NCBI GenBank assembly: GCA_038380435.1
Contig: JAWZYU010000009.1
Location: 63,393,901-63,457,900 of the forward strand
Direction of reading: 5' to 3'
Source of the DNA: Ryuthela nishihirai
Lineage: Eukaryota > Arthropoda > Arachnida > Araneae > Heptathelidae
Length of the DNA: 64,000 bases
Positions 1-12,292 of the stretch are shown in pieces (positions within the stretch are counted from its first letter, which is position 1; each line of letters opens with the position of its first letter). Position numbers and translations under genes: made by a program. The notes under the pieces were generated by a model that saw only the letters and a program-made list of their open reading frames with translations, was not told where the DNA came from and made no database searches.

Positions 1-99
1 GGAGAATTCGTTTTTTCCGAATAGTTTTCCTAATTTCTAGTATTTACTAGGTAAAACTAGAATAAACTAAAATCGAGTTTTAACTGTAACATAGATTTT

Positions 100-290
100 T
101 TTAGTAGTAATTCTATATCCTCTCTTTTCATAATGTAACTCTGACCATAAACTGCATTTCTATTGTAGTCTAACATTTTCCCCTCCGTTTTAGAAGGGTT
201 TTAAAACATTTCTTGAAAAAACCGAATAAAATTAATGATGCATTTTTTGACTACATTACTCTTATTGGCATTTTCAAAAGTGTAGGTCCA
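100..290 (+). repeat. Dispersed repeat R4, partial copy
   Basis: This stretch is repeated with few changes at 965-1156, and its core (a CCTCCGTTTTA motif followed by a TTTAAAACATTTCTTGAA motif) recurs at 41190-41250 and inverted at 47215-47260 and 49440-49500. It has no coding capacity. It looks like the 3' part of a dispersed element of unknown class. Confidence 0.7.
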
Positions 291-614
291 TTCAAAATGA
301 ACAAGAGAGAAGACACAAATTGTTCTTTTGCTGACTTTCTCACTTGAATCAGGCTTCAGGATGTTTTGTAGAGTTGGGTGCCTTGCTCCACAGTGACATT
401 TTTTTTCATAGTGAATTAATTATTAAAGTTACAAATACCCTTGTTTCATGTCATTTGCAGCGCGCACTAAGTCTTGTCTGAGTCTCATGTATCCTTTGCT
501 AAATGTTCAATAGGTCATAAAACCCAAGTCTCGGAATTCAAGAAGGAGATAAGAAAAGTTTGTTAAGAGTAAATTAGGGTGTTTCCTTATAAAGTCATTC
601 AACAATGGCATGCG
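291..614. other. No feature recognised
   Basis: AT-rich sequence between two R4 copies. No ORF over 60 codons and no motif that I can name. Confidence 0.4.
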
Positions 615-1165
615 TATCATCAAGCCCGGATTTAGAAAAATATAAAGAGATGGGAGGGGGGAGGGGCGAAGTCACTAACATACAAAACCTTTAACAACAA
701 CAACAACAATAATCAACGAAACAAATACAGTACATATACATTCTTAAATAATATCCGTATTGGCAGATATAGTGGGACATCAATCTTTTTCCGTACTACA
801 GTAATTCATTCATCTATAGTCCATTATTTATGAAAGTAAAAACTTTAAACTCTAAGAAAACCCACAACAACAAAAAAACGCACAAAGAAACAAAAAATTC
901 TGATTATTAATATTATTTAACATTTTTTTAACATCCCCTCCCACTGTTTTTTTTATAATTTAATTTTTAGTAATAATTCTATACCCTCTATTTCCATAAT
1001 GTAAGTCTAACCATAAACTACATTTCCATTGTAGTCTAACATTTTTCCCTCCATTTTAGAAGGTTTTTTTAAAACATTTTTTGAAAAATGCGAATAAAAT
1101 TAATGATGTATTTTTTTGCCGACATTACTCTTATTAGCATTTTCAAAAGTATAGGGAGGCTTCCC
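615..1165 (+). repeat. Dispersed repeat R4, longer copy
   Basis: It starts near a GCCCGGATTTAG motif followed by a GGGAGGGGGGAGGGGC tract (about 650-667) and ends near 1160 at a GGGAGGCTTCCCC motif. The same order (a GA-rich G-run near the start, the CCTCCGTTTTA core, then a G/C-rich end) is seen at 41085-41345. The second half duplicates 100-290. There is no ORF; the class could be a LINE 3' end or a non-autonomous DNA element. Confidence 0.55.
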
Positions 1166-1325
1166 CTTGTTAGTTATAACATATGCCTCTTTGCTTGTGC
1201 TGATGTCACGGCAAAACTTTCCACCAGTAACAAATATCGTGTTTGATATGATTTATTTATAATGGAGATAATACTTTAAGATACACTTTTCTTCCCGTGT
1301 GAAGAATTCTTCACTTACTCTATAA

Positions 1326-1719
1326 TACAGAATGATTCAAAATTCGCGTAACCATGTTAGAAACTTTCATTTATTCTCAATTTACGTTCACAAATTTTTA
1401 ACAAATGGTTACAATAGATGTTGAAAATGAATCAGGAAAATGTTCATTGAAATCACCTTGAAGAGTTAAAAATGATTTGGTTGTTAAATAACGTTCTACG
1501 ATGTTTACTTGTTCGGCCTGGTAAGATTTCAATATAAGCAACTAGTACAATATGCGATACCAACAACTAACTGATAGCATGAGAACTAAACTAAACAGTG
1601 TTGCATTATGTTAGTGACTTCAGGGTTGCCAACGTTAGAATCGGTATTTAATTTCGTCTATTTGCGCGAAATAATAAGCATTTGCATTTCAGGTTGCGCG
1701 AATTTTGAATCACTCTGTA
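1326..1719. mobile_element. 394 bp TA-flanked MITE with ~27 bp terminal inverted repeats
   Basis: The left end TACAGAATGATTCAAAATTC and the right end, read in reverse, TACAGAGTGATTCAAAATTC match at all but one of their first 20 positions, then continue as CGCG(T/C)AACC. Both ends begin with TA, as expected for a mariner/Tc1-type target site. The interior has no ORF. I infer a non-autonomous Tc1/mariner-type MITE. Confidence 0.75.
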
Positions 1720-1894
1720 CTAGCAAGCCACATTCATGCGATTTTCTAGCGGTTGGTAACGTGTAAAATAAGCAATCACAACGGCAATTTTCTGGCATTT
1801 CCAATGGAAAATATTAGAAATCTCTAATAGAAAAATTTGCAACAGTAAAATATTTCCACTGGAAAAAAAAAACAACGTTCTTGTTCTATTGGTC

Positions 1895-2190
1895 GCAAAA
1901 ACAGCTTTTACGACAAAAAAACTTTTTTTCGAAATCGGAGATTTTTAAAACGTACTCCTAATCTGAGCTAAATAGCTTGACTTATTAATTCACTACTGGT
2001 CAGCACAATCAGTTTCATTACGAAAACCACTTTTCCCGCAATCGGAAACTTCTGCAATGCACTCTTAATTGGAAATCTCAACTCCATATCTTGAACTTTT
2101 CATGCACTATTAATCAGTACAAACAGATGGCGATTAGAAAAGCCACTTTTGGCGAAACCAAGGACCTACGAAACGTACTCTTAATCAAAG
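1895..2190 (+). repeat. ~110 bp degenerate tandem repeat, about three units
   Basis: Each unit ends in a motif like ACGTACTCTTAATC (near 1948, 2055 and 2169) and contains a CCACTTTT(C/G)CCG-like block about 50 bp before it. Units have diverged strongly. No coding capacity. Confidence 0.5.
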
Positions 2191-2604
2191 AATTTAAAAA
2201 TATTTTTTTTTTCTCGCTATCATAATATTTTCACCGTACTTTGCAAAGATAAAATGAAAAGAAAAGCTTCCTGGTTGCTTTCTTTTCTACTATTTTGTCA
2301 GCCAGGAGCGGCGCCGCTACACATGCGAGCTGTGCGATTGCACCGGGCGGCAAATTTGCAAATAAACTAACGACATACCTGCAATAAGGTTAACCAGAGT
2401 AAGTACGATCTATTTTACAACAGATTATTTCAGATGCTTTCAAAAATGACATTGCATTTAGCTATATTATTCGTTAGTAGCTCAAATCAGACTTGAAGAA
2501 AGGGGAGGCAGAATTCGAATTCGCTAGGGGCGGCAAAATAGATAGAGTCGACCTTGTCATCAGCAAACCTAAAGTTTTAGTCACAGGTCTAGTTCGGTTT
2601 CACC

Positions 2605-2649
2605 GGATACACACACTCTGGATACACACACTCCGGATACACACACTAT
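2605..2649 (+). repeat. 15 bp minisatellite, three units
   Basis: GGATACACACACTCT is repeated at 2605, 2620 and 2635 with only terminal changes. Confidence 0.9.
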
Positions 2650-2654
2650 TCTAG

Positions 2655-3075
2655 GTGCGTGACTTCGTAGATGATGATCAGTCTGTGTTTCCAATATCTT
2701 CTCATTAAAATTTTATTCACAGTAAACGTGGTAACGGCTGACGATGCATGTATTTTCCACGGAAAAATTATCGCTAAGAGTGAATTTCCTTTTAAATGAA
2801 AAAAACAAACAAACGAATTAATCATTTAATCAGTGGTAATCTTTTTTTACATTGACACTAAAAAGACAATCCATATTGTACATTCGTTTGGAGAAGCTCA
2901 TGCTGTCTGAAAAATTTTCAGAAGCAAAAAATACATGACACATAGAAATTAGCAAACCTCTGACAGAAAACAAAATAAATATATGAATAAATCAACGGAA
3001 TGGAAATAAATAAGGCAGCTACAAATTGTTGTATTGAACTGTTTGGAATAGGTATTTAGCAATATAAGCAGAAAA
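2655..3075. other. No feature recognised
   Basis: AT-rich, non-repetitive as far as I can see, with no ORF and no motif that I recognise. Confidence 0.4.
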
Positions 3076-3189
3076 ATATTAGTAAATGCTCTTAAACTCT
3101 ATGCACAAAAATGCTAATATTATAAATCTGCAATTCATAAAATTTCGTAAGCCCTTTAATAGATGTATGCTGCTCAAAAGTAAACTCAC

Positions 3190-3313
3190 CCTCGCTTGAT
3201 TCCCGGTAGAATCTGAGAGCAAACATATCAACAGATGGTACTCTTTTGAGTCCTTCAAGATAAAATGGGAACTTTGATTGTTGTTCATCTGTAAACAAGC
3301 CCGAATATCCCAT
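3190..3313 (-). CDS. Candidate exon of unknown protein
   Basis: Reading leftwards from an ATG at 3313, the frame encodes MGYSGLFTDEQQ, then a stretch rich in charged and aromatic residues ending RFYRESSE. An in-frame stop lies 12 bases upstream of the ATG. At 3190/3189 there is a good splice donor (AGCGAGG then GTGAGT), so the exon would be 124 bp; without splicing the frame runs to a stop at 3092 (73 residues). I do not recognise the protein family. The main support for real coding origin is a second, 93% identical copy at 3933-4030 that keeps the frame open. It could equally be a piece of a repeat. Confidence 0.3.
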
Positions 3314-3932
3314 TAGTGTTAGTTAGTTATTCGTTGACGAAATATTTTAAGGCTTAAGCCTCTCACGTAAGATGAACTCTACTGCACCCTGTGGCGCTGT
3401 AAGCGACGAGTGAACTCCAACAGGGGGGAACAAGGGGTGTTCTGAGTTACCGAACCGTAAAATGCACACAACACACTCTTCGCCGTAAGAGCATTATAAC
3501 TATGAGTAAAATCCAAATGTTCGGTGGAAAGAGCTCCCTCAAATACATAAGCAATGAGCACTGGTGATAGGAAGCCTTCCCTCTGGCTTTCGTTTTAAAT
3601 TAGGGATCGTGCAGTTGAACTGTGGTCTTTAAACTCTTAGGAGCATGAAAATACTTCCAGGCTGTCATTGAAACAGTGGTATACCGTATATTGCTACTGC
3701 CATTTTGAATTGTTTCGGGAATAAATTATGATGTGCTTAATTCTTTTCAGTTTACTAATTTTAACTCGGTTAGATATAAATTAATTTTTTTTTCTGTTTT
3801 CTAGTGAATAGCTCGTATTTCTCTAGAATATTGATGCTACCTTCATCTAATTTCACAATTACTGTTTTTATTTTGATATTTGTTAATCTGAAATACTAGT
3901 CGAGATTTGAAACACCCATAAAAAAGGGAAAA

Positions 3933-4030
3933 GGAGCAAACATATTAACAGATGGTACTCTTTTGAGTCCCTCAAAATAAAATAGGAACTTTGATTGCTG
4001 TTCATCTGTAAACAAGCCCGAATATCTCAT
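3933..4030 (-). pseudogene. Diverged duplicate of the exon-like ORF at 3190-3313
   Basis: Starts at an ATG at 4030 (reverse) with MRYSGLFTDEQQ. Over about 93 bases it differs from the copy at 3220-3313 by six transitions, four of which change an amino acid (Gly to Arg, Pro to Leu, Leu to Phe, Asp to Asn). The match stops at 3933, before the donor site of the other copy. This pattern suggests relaxed constraint after a short segmental duplication. Confidence 0.45.
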
Positions 4031-4211
4031 TAGTTAGTTTAAAACATCATTCGTTAGTTAATTTATTAGTGATAAACTGGAAGAAAATGTGCGTTTTTGA
4101 AAACATTTCGCAGTTATTTAGCTGTGAAAACACATCATATTAATTTTCATTAATTATAGATTCGAAATCCAGTAATTAACAAGAGGAGAACTATTTTCCT
4201 ATAAGAATGGG

Positions 4212-4556
4212 TTAGAAGTTGGCTCAGTCGGTAGCGCACCAGACTTGTACTCTGTAGTTTCTAGGTTCGAATCCCAATGGTAACATCGTTGAGATTTATA
4301 TCTACTAAACCATCACCCTGCGACGATCAGCAAAGGGAACAACGACAGGCGTATAAAAGCTGCTTCCGTCAGACACACTTATTTTAATCTGTGGTTCCAT
4401 GTACAAGAGAGCCATATCTTGTGCACGTTAAGAAACACGCTGGAAGAACTTACGGGAGGCTATCATATGTCTCCTAACAGTTGTCTGGTAGATCCCCTTC
4501 TCCCAACCTTTGTTCAGATCTTGAAGTAGTTGTGACCTGGTGATTTAGAGTATTAT
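4212..4556 (+). mobile_element. SINE-1 copy (tRNA-headed)
   Basis: The head has an A box-like TTGGCTCAGTCGGTAGCGC and a B box GGTTCGAATCCC. The body follows the order of the reference copy at 30269-30660 (GTGCACGTTAA, CTCCTAACAG, GTGACCTGG motifs), well diverged. Confidence 0.85.
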
Positions 4557-5490
4557 TGGCTAAAGAGATGAAGATAAAACAGATGAATCCTATAAGAATA
4601 CTTCAAATATGATCTATTGATAACTTCAGTAGGGTTAATATTTTTAGCGCTTTCTATCAATAAAAAACATTAACAAATTTCGAAGTTATTAACAAAAGAG
4701 TTTTGGATATTATTGGATATTAAAGATTAAACCGTTGAATTATTGATCTGTAGGTGAAGGTTACAATAGTTTTAAACATGTTTGTAATTTAAGTAAAAAA
4801 AAAATGTTATTCAAAAATTTTCTCCGTAAAAAATTATCCTGGTCACTGGATTACAATGTTACACGTATAATTTAAATGTGAATATCATCCTCATGGTAAC
4901 GTTTAATTAAATGCATATAATTGGCGTTGCGCGTTGTGGCGAAGTTGTCTGATGATATTGTAATTTTTCACAAGTCTTCTGTTGGTCATTGCTTAGTATA
5001 TCAACAAAAATAAAATGAAAACCATAATATCACGTCTTTTCAAACAAATGATTAATGGGCAATGCAGCAATCTCACAATGTGGCAACGAAAAAGAAATGC
5101 ACTCTCATCGCTAGAATAAACACAATTGGTACTTATTACACGTTGCTCTTTCAGGTTAAAGGTAAGCAAAAAGGAACTGGATATAAATTTGTCTAGGTGA
5201 TCGGAGAGCAAGGTGGTGGCAATAAAATATTTATATGATGGGATGAAAGTACAGAAGCTATTAGAATTAGGCAACTTTAGGACTTAGCGTGTTTAATATG
5301 GACAGTTGTGTTATTTTCTGTCCTAATATTACAGCATTCCTAATATTACAGCGAAAATGTTATCTTACATTGTACAAATGCTGACTTGTTTTTTGTGTTG
5401 ATTGTACAACTAATGATGATAATAATTCTAAAATCGTAATTATCAGCGGGGAGAATGTGTATGATAAAAATTTCTACTCTTGAAGAAATG
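4557..5490. other. No feature recognised
   Basis: AT-rich intergenic sequence with small chance ORFs only, for example 93 codons on the minus strand at 4993-5274 with no recognisable motif. Confidence 0.4.
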
Positions 5491-5529
5491 GATTAAATAT
5501 CATACAAGGTAACGTTAGAAGCCTACAAA

Positions 5530-6180
5530 AATTTTCGATCAATTTTCAGTGTATTTAAATTTAATCAAACTGAAACCTAATGTTATCATTTTAACTGAAA
5601 TTTGGGTCAAAAACGATGAGATTTCACTTTATAGTATTGATGTTGTAATCAATTTTATAAATGTCGAGAAAATAAACCTTCGGGTGGTGTTATTGTTTAT
5701 GTTAACTCGAATGTACCTGTGTTTCAGGACTATCCATATTTCAAAACAGCAGATTGTGTTCTTTTGTACCTACAGTTATCAAATATAAAAGTTACTTTCA
5801 TTACTTTATGTAGGTATCACGACTTTTCAAAAGTAGAGTTTATTGGTGATTTAGAAAATTGTTTTAACCAAGTAAAATGCAATTATGCAGTTGTAACTGG
5901 CGATATAAATATAGATTCTTGGAAGTACAAATGCTGCAACTGAAAATTTGATGGGAATGATAAACTCAAATGGTTTTATTTCCAGCTATAGATAGATATG
6001 TTATAAGGATGGGCTCTAACACTTGTTTGGATAAATTTTACATTAGAAATTTTAAACCTTGTTCGGTAACTACATTTATAGTTCAAATTGATATTAGTAA
6101 TCACTTTTTCGTTGGTCTAAACATCAATATAGTCCATATAAAAGTTGAGAAACCACATTTCTTAAATCATAGTTTTTAGA
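5530..6180 (+). pseudogene. LINE endonuclease domain, broken
   Basis: In three overlapping frames one can read, in order, NVIILTEIW (catalytic Glu region), GGVIVYVNS, VVTGDINID (equivalent of the GDFN motif) and CLDKFYIRN...SNHFFV (equivalent of LDxIF...SDH, with Asp replaced by Asn). These are the landmarks of exonuclease-endonuclease-phosphatase domains in non-LTR retrotransposons, which nick target DNA to prime reverse transcription. Frameshifts separate the landmarks and the last motif is changed, so it cannot be active as it stands. Confidence 0.8.
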
Positions 6181-6767
6181 CCTGACATAAAGCGACTTCA
6201 TTATATCTTGAGATTAAAATCATGGGATGAAATTTATTCCGAAACTAAAGTAAACAAAACTTCTGAGTATTTTATTAATATTCTGAACACTCTGAATGAA
6301 AATTCTATCCAAGACAAAAAAGCAAAATAAACTACAGCTCTACATGTTAGAGGCATAAATTATGGAAAAAGTTATGTAAGCAATACAAGTTAAGTAAACT
6401 AAATCAGAATGAACTGAAATATTTTTTAAAAATCGCAATATGTTGACTAATTTAATTGGAGTGTCAAAAAATAATTTTTAGGAGACTGAATTTTTAAATA
6501 ACGGGAATAATATGAAAAGAATTGGGATACGTTGGATAAGATATATGGTAAAAAAAGCAGTGAGAACATTTATCCAAAAATTATTACAGATTAAAACAGG
6601 GAATATTCGTAACAACAACAACCTCTGGGATTTGTTAATAAGTTCAATAGTCATTTCACTGGAGTTACTGATTCCATTTTATTAGAACAAGCTTCTGGTA
6701 GCATTACTACAAATAATGAATTCTGTAATCTGGCTTCCTCAGAGTTTAATATTTTCTATTTAAGAAT

Positions 6768-7500
6768 TATGTGTCAGATGTCGATATCTCTGAAGCAATC
6801 TCTCAAATTAAAACTAGCAATACTATAAATACAGATTCCGTCTCATCCTACATTACGAAAAATATTTACCATGATATTAAAAATATTTTAGTTCATTTAG
6901 TAAATATCTCATTGCAATCGGGTAGCTTTCCAGATGCTTTAAAAAAGCAATTGTTATTTTAATACACAAACATGGTGAAAGGAATTTACTCGATAATTAT
7001 CTCCAATTTCTTCGTTATCTGTCTTTTCTTCAATCATTGAAAAAGTTATAAAGAAAAGTTAATCCTGTTTCTGAATATATTTAATTTTTTTTCAAGCAAC
7101 CAATTTGGGCTTAGGAAAGAGTTAGGAATCGAAGAAGCAATCTTGGAATTAACATCCAAAGTTTTTTTTTAACAGTTTTAATAATAGACACAAATCTGAG
7201 GTTCTTTTTTAGATATTAAAAATGCATTTGATTCAGTTCCGCACAAAATTATGTTGGAAAAATTGGAGCTATATGGAATTAGAGATATGTTAAAGTGGTT
7301 GAAAAGCTATATAACTGACAGAAAACAATGTGTCATAATTTGTAATCGCATTAGTACTGAAATTAGCATTAATTATGGTGTACTGCAAGGTTCAGTTCTA
7401 GGACCTTCGCTTTTTTTAATCATTTATTAATGATTTTTGTGATTTAAAGCTGCGGTAAATTAAATTCGTTGTATTTACTGATGACTGCAATTTTCTACGA
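6768..7500 (+). pseudogene. LINE reverse transcriptase domain, broken
   Basis: Landmarks in order: a KNAVVIPIHKHGE-like block near 6945, NQFGLRKELG near 7100, then a clean stretch from about 7209, LDIKNAFDSVPHK (catalytic Asp of motif A), LKWLKSYITDRKQCV and GVLQGSVLGPSLFLI, ending near 7425. The second catalytic box reads FTDD near 7475 in place of FADD. Stops and frameshifts lie between all blocks. Its role was reverse transcription of the LINE RNA. It sits directly downstream of the endonuclease in the same element. Confidence 0.85.
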
Positions 7501-9899
7501 AGCTAATGATAGGGATTTTTTGCAAATGATTACAGCGTCATTTAGTTATTAAAAGTTGTTTTGGTCAAATCAGTTCATTTTAAATGTGCAGGAAACCAAA
7601 TATATTAATTTTAGATTAAAGAAAAACAACCCAGATTGTTTTAAAAAATAAAATCATTTATCCCATTGAAAATGTACTCAAATAAATTGTGTTTGTCCTG
7701 CCATTACAGGTACAGGAAATTATAAATACTTAGCTGTGATGATTGATCGGAAACTAACGTGGAGATTGCATATTATTTATTTATTTATTTATTAAAAATT
7801 GGAACAAGAAAATAAATTTGACATTGCTTTATCAAGACGGCAATCACATGCAACACCATTTCACTGTAGATGTTACACAAAAGTACAATAATTGCAATTA
7901 CTTTATAATACTGACATAGACGTATTTTTCAACACTAAATATACAGTAGTAATGCCTGCATACAGGTACATTTATCGAGTCCAATTTCCTTATCCACAAG
8001 AGTCCTAAAAAATTAAATTCATTAATACCAAAAATTTATTACATTAGAAATTTTGTTAATCTGTCGGTTTGGAAAATTATGTACTTTGGCTGGGTTAAGT
8101 CTCATTTGATGTATGATTTATCGTCCTGGGGAACCCTTACAATATACTCAAAATTACAAGCTTAAATAGATGACGAAATTAAGAAAATATGACAGATCCA
8201 GTTATGTATATAAAGATTTGCAAATTTCAGGTGTAAGAAGATTGCATATTTTTCAGGTCATCAAATATATTAAATAAACATGAGATCTCCAGATTATTAG
8301 ATAGTTTAAAATAAATCATAAACTTGCAAATCGGTTAGTGCTGATTGATATTAGGGCTTATGGGACTTTCGTTCAGCACCATTACATATACCTAGCTAGT
8401 TAATTATTTAATGCTAGAACAGGATCTGATCGCAACGTTATGGGATAAATAGTTTGACAAGGGACTTAAATTATGGTTCATAAATCTGGATAACATAAAA
8501 TTTCAAAAAAATGATTCCATATGATTATATTTCGTACGTATGGTTGAATTTTACAGGTATTTTTTTTAACTTTAAAATGTTTTTCTCGTTTTATTTCCCT
8601 ACTGCTGTTGTCAATAATTTATATGAATAAATAATGCAATTTACCTAAATTTGTCCACATGCGAGTTCACGCTCTTGTGGAAATGTATTTTCATTCTTGA
8701 AGTCAATGGTACATTATACCTATTATCCAAACGAATTATGGCACGTTTTATATTTCACATTTATACTTTTATATTTGAGCCTTATATAATCTAGTTCAGT
8801 GGTTCTCAACCTTTTATGCTTCACGTACCCCCAGGAAATGTGTATGTAACTGGCGTACACCTTGTATAGATAGATAAAACTATAGTTATAGTATAACAAT
8901 GGGAATAAAATAAAACATATATATATATTAAATTTTGTATTCATAAATTACATACATCGATAAACACAAAAATGACATAAACAATTTAACAAATCTTATA
9001 AAATTATAAACATTTTACTGGGTAATTAGTGAAATGGTTGCCCTTGTTTACGCTAGCACAGTTCATCAATGGTTGGGGTTATCTGGCTAAGGTAGAGTCG
9101 CAAGTCATCGTCAACATCCAGTCTGTTTCTATATTTATTTTTAAAAGCAGTTAAAGATCAAAAACCAGTTTCACATAAATAAGTTGTGAAAGGTAACAAA
9201 TATTTGACTGCAATTCTTGACAAATTCGGATATTCCTTCACTCCAATCCAAAAACTAATCAATGGCTTTTTGGAATGAATGCTTTTTAAACTATTGTCAC
9301 AAGATATCTCATCAACTCCTCTTTATTGGACAATGGAAGTTTACATTTTTCGAAATCAAATTTAAAGGAGTCTCGAAATCCATTCTTGCATTTCATCAGG
9401 GGGTGGAAAATACTGCCTTATGAGAGTTTTAAGAGTGCTTAAGTGAACGATTATTTGTTGTCTGATGTCTTCAAAGTCTGCAGTCGTTTGCTCATTTTCT
9501 TTAAGAAATGAATCTAGTCGCTGAAATTGGTCACTGCTGTTTTGTAATTTAATTTTCCTAGAGATAATTTTTTTATCATGGCCTCTGTTTTCTTCTAAAC
9601 ATAGAACACATCAACGTTGTCTCCTTGCAATGGTAAGTTTAAAATATTCATTTTTCTTTAAATATCAGCTAAATGTGCTGACCATAGAAGCCATTCTAAG
9701 TCTTGTAGTCTCAAAGAAAGTCGAAACTCGTGGTCCATGAAAAAAAGGCGTACATCATTGTGGAGTTCAAATAAACGGCAAAGAGCATTTTCTCGTGATA
9801 ACCAACATACTTTTACGTACTTTTTTTACTGTACGTGAAGTAACAATCTCTTATGCAGGCTACCCATTTCTTTACGCATAATTAAAAAAAGTCGAGACT

Positions 9900-10292
9900 T
9901 CAATGGTCGGGTTTTGATGAAATGAACCATTGTTCACTTTTATCCAGAACTCTTTTCGAATAATCAGGGAGAAATTTAGTTATCAGCGCTTCACGGTGAA
10001 AACAACAATGAGTGAACTTACATTTTGGTGCAACTTGTTTTATACGACCTGCTAGTCCTGTGATATAACCACTCATTGCTTTTGCTCCGTCAGTATAAAG
10101 AGAAATACAATTTTTCCATTCAAGGTTGTTTTCGGGTAAATATGAATCAATCATATTAAAAATATCCTCACCCGTAGTAGAAGTTTTGAGAGGCTTACAA
10201 AATAAAATATCTTCAAATATTGCATCCTGGAATTTTCCATACACAAAAACAAGTAATTGAGCTAGCCCAGCTACGTCTGTCGACTCATCCAC
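9900..10292 (-). pseudogene. hAT transposase core fragment (ZBED5/SCAND3-like)
   Basis: The 130-residue frame begins with MDESTDVAG, the block that holds the first catalytic Asp in hAT transposases, and continues with a hydrophobic VFVYGKFQDAIFEDILFCKPL strand and a LYTDGAKAMSG block that holds the second catalytic Asp. The CCFHREAL motif follows, as in ZBED5-type proteins. The first Asp region is directly preceded by a frameshift into the 10271-10726 frame. The C-terminal catalytic Glu region lies further left among stops. The known function of the family is cut-and-paste transposition; domesticated relatives exist, but the breaks here argue for a dead transposon. Confidence 0.85.
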
Positions 10293-10726
10293 TTGTATGG
10301 CAAACCGCGGCTACAAAGAATAGCTTGAATGAGTTGGTCCTTAATATTACAGGCCATATCTTTAATTCTCCTGGAAACTGTGTCGTTTGACAAAGGAATG
10401 GTTCTGACAAGGTTTGCCTCTTTTTGACCAAAAGTAGAAGAAGCTATTTCTTCCGCTTCTGGAAGAATGAGTGACTCGCCTATTGTGTGAGCCTTTCCGT
10501 CTTTGGCAATATGAACACTTACTTTGTAAGACACATTAAGTGCACTTTCATTTTCTTCTACACCAGAAAAATGCCTAATTACGGTTTTTCTACTACTCAA
10601 GTCTTCCAAAAGACGTTTAAAATAGTTTAAGGGCTTATTTTTTAAATGCTCATGTTTTATTTTAAAGTGTCGCCGTAAAAGAGACAGCTTTATAGAATTT
10701 TGTGACAGGACCTCAGAGCAAACCAT
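10271..10726 (-). pseudogene. hAT transposase N-terminal fragment with BED finger remnant
   Basis: This 151-residue frame starts within the BED zinc finger (MVCSEVL, then RRHFKIKHEH, giving the Cys and His ligands of the second half) and continues with a helical region rich in Lys, Glu and Ser up to IKDMACNIKDQLIQ. The first half of the finger is in another frame just upstream (KRKYHES near 10790). BED fingers bind DNA at transposon ends. The frame joins the catalytic core at 9900-10292 through a frameshift near 10280. Confidence 0.8.
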
Positions 10727-11099
10727 GAACTGTGGATTTGGTTCTACTAAATCTCCTGTCTATGTAAAGCCAAATTGTAAATGTGTGATTCATGATATTT
10801 ACGTTTTTTGAATTTTTTTATCACTTGATTATTTAACATTTAACGTTCTTTTAGTTACTGCTGAATCCACCTTTTTACTCGCATGGGATGATGACGTAGT
10901 CGTAGATGTAGAAGCAATCAGCTCCGGCTCCACGTTACTTTTCTTCTTAATTATCCATTTATCCGTGTTTCAAGGCACTTTAGAAACACGTTCATTTAAC
11001 TTCACAGTAAACTGAAGACTAAAAATAACTTTAAGCACAGCAAGTGAAATAAATCACAACAAATGCATAGAGTAGTAAGAAGGCACATTCACTCACTTA

Positions 11100-12280
11100 G
11101 AATGGATGTTTCGACTGGGCGATCAGCTGTTCGGGGAGGTTCGGCTCTCAGGTTGGGAAGGGAGGATTGACAAACGTGTACAGATATGAACTACAGTGCC
11201 GCGCTTCATCACTCAGTTCGCAGAATTTAATCAATAGCAGTGTTACCAACTTAGCGACTTTGTTACTAGATCTAACGACGTTTGAGCTCTCACGGCGTAC
11301 CCCAAATCTAGTTGAGTATCGGGAAACTGGAGGTTTCCTTCATTCCCCATTAATATTGTTTGTAACTTTTGTGTAGCAATACTTAGAGTATTCAGATGAT
11401 GTAAATTTCCACTGAAACATATGTATTATTGATGATGATGAATGAAATAAACTTTATCTTTTTTTTATCTTTTTTTATCTTATTATTCACAATATTAATT
11501 TATATCAGTTTTTTGGAGAAATTTTGATCCCAACGTACAGTACGACGTCGATGCTGAGACCCTGGTAGCATAAACTTTCAGAAATATTGATTTATTCTGC
11601 CAAGAAAGTGGAGACGCTCTCAGGAGTGTAGTTATCAGGGGATCAGGATCATTTCGCAAGCCAGCAGCAAACGTCTGCGACGGAAAGCTGGTTAGTCGTC
11701 AGGACAAAGAGCAGGAGACTACTATGACACCAGAACTATACTTTGGGCCGAGAAATATCCGTTGTTTTTTGCTGGAATGAAGCAAAAAATGTCTGGTACT
11801 TAAGAAGTGCACAGGTCATAATGGAGCCTGAAAAGTTAGAAATTGATTAGCTCAGCGGCAGAAGAACGTTCTTCATGTGTTGTTAACAGAGCAGCTAACG
11901 AGAAATTCTCTTTTTTAAATTTCTTTTTTTTCTCGAAACTATATAATTATAAATAACGCAAAATAATGGGGTAGTAAAGGCATAAGTACTAAAATAGCAT
12001 AAAAAAATAAAAATTCAAGATTAATTTCCATTACTTGCTATGAAGCGAGTCAATAGATTCAGAGGATTATTGAGATCGATCGTCTCAAAATTCTTGACAC
12101 ATGGTTATAAGAGTAAAGTTAGTAATCATAACCAAACAACTTAAACTGAAAGGGAACCGCTAAGGATTGTGAGAATGAATCAGCATTTACTTATTCAGTG
12201 GGTAGATGAACTCGATTTGAGAAATTATCTCCCCGTTCTTATCCACAATGAACGATTAGATTGTTGATAGTCATTACCAT
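11100..12280. other. No feature recognised
   Basis: Includes TTTATCTTT-rich sequence near 11450-11490 and a GC-richer part at 11520-11880. The chance ORF at 11167-11376 has no motif. I see nothing nameable. Confidence 0.35.
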
Positions 12281-12292
12281 ATTCGCATCATT

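Larger units (their letters stand above)
5500..8640 (+). mobile_element. Degenerate non-LTR retrotransposon (LINE), EN plus RT
   Basis: The sequence keeps the order of a LINE ORF2: an apurinic endonuclease domain (5530-6180), a linker, then a reverse transcriptase (about 6770-7560) and its C-terminal tail (7700-8160, with an FGWVKSHLMYDLSSWG-like motif near 8080). Many stops and frameshifts break it, so it is dead. A stretch at about 7771-8040, starting with an ATTT repeat, interrupts the RT tail and is probably a later insertion. The 3' end may be the GAATAAATAATGC near 8625. The motif set (GxLQGSVLGP, KNAFDSVPH) fits the CR1/Jockey group; the clade is not certain. Confidence 0.8.
8797..11040 (-). 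mobile_element. hAT (ZBED-type) transposon, broken transposase
   Basis: Reading leftwards: a serine/threonine-rich leader (near 10960-10870), a BED-finger region with RKYHES-like and MVCSEVLSQNS motifs followed by RRHFKIKHEH (10790-10650), a long ORF of 151 codons (10271-10726), then a catalytic-core ORF of 130 codons (9900-10292) beginning MDESTDVAG with LYTDGAKAMSG and HCCFHREAL. Further left, frames with stops keep the hAT dimerisation region, including a KNKYRNRL-type motif around 9110-9140. The far end at 8797 carries CAGTGGTTCTCAACCTTTT, a typical hAT terminus. The two ORFs overlap in different frames, and the right terminus was not found, so this is an inactive relic. Confidence 0.85.

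Noticed and set aside
11306..11313. ATCTAGTT, identical to the 8 bases before the hAT terminus at 8797, as a possible right-hand target duplication
   Set aside because: The bases just before it do not resemble an inverted hAT terminus, so the match is probably chance.
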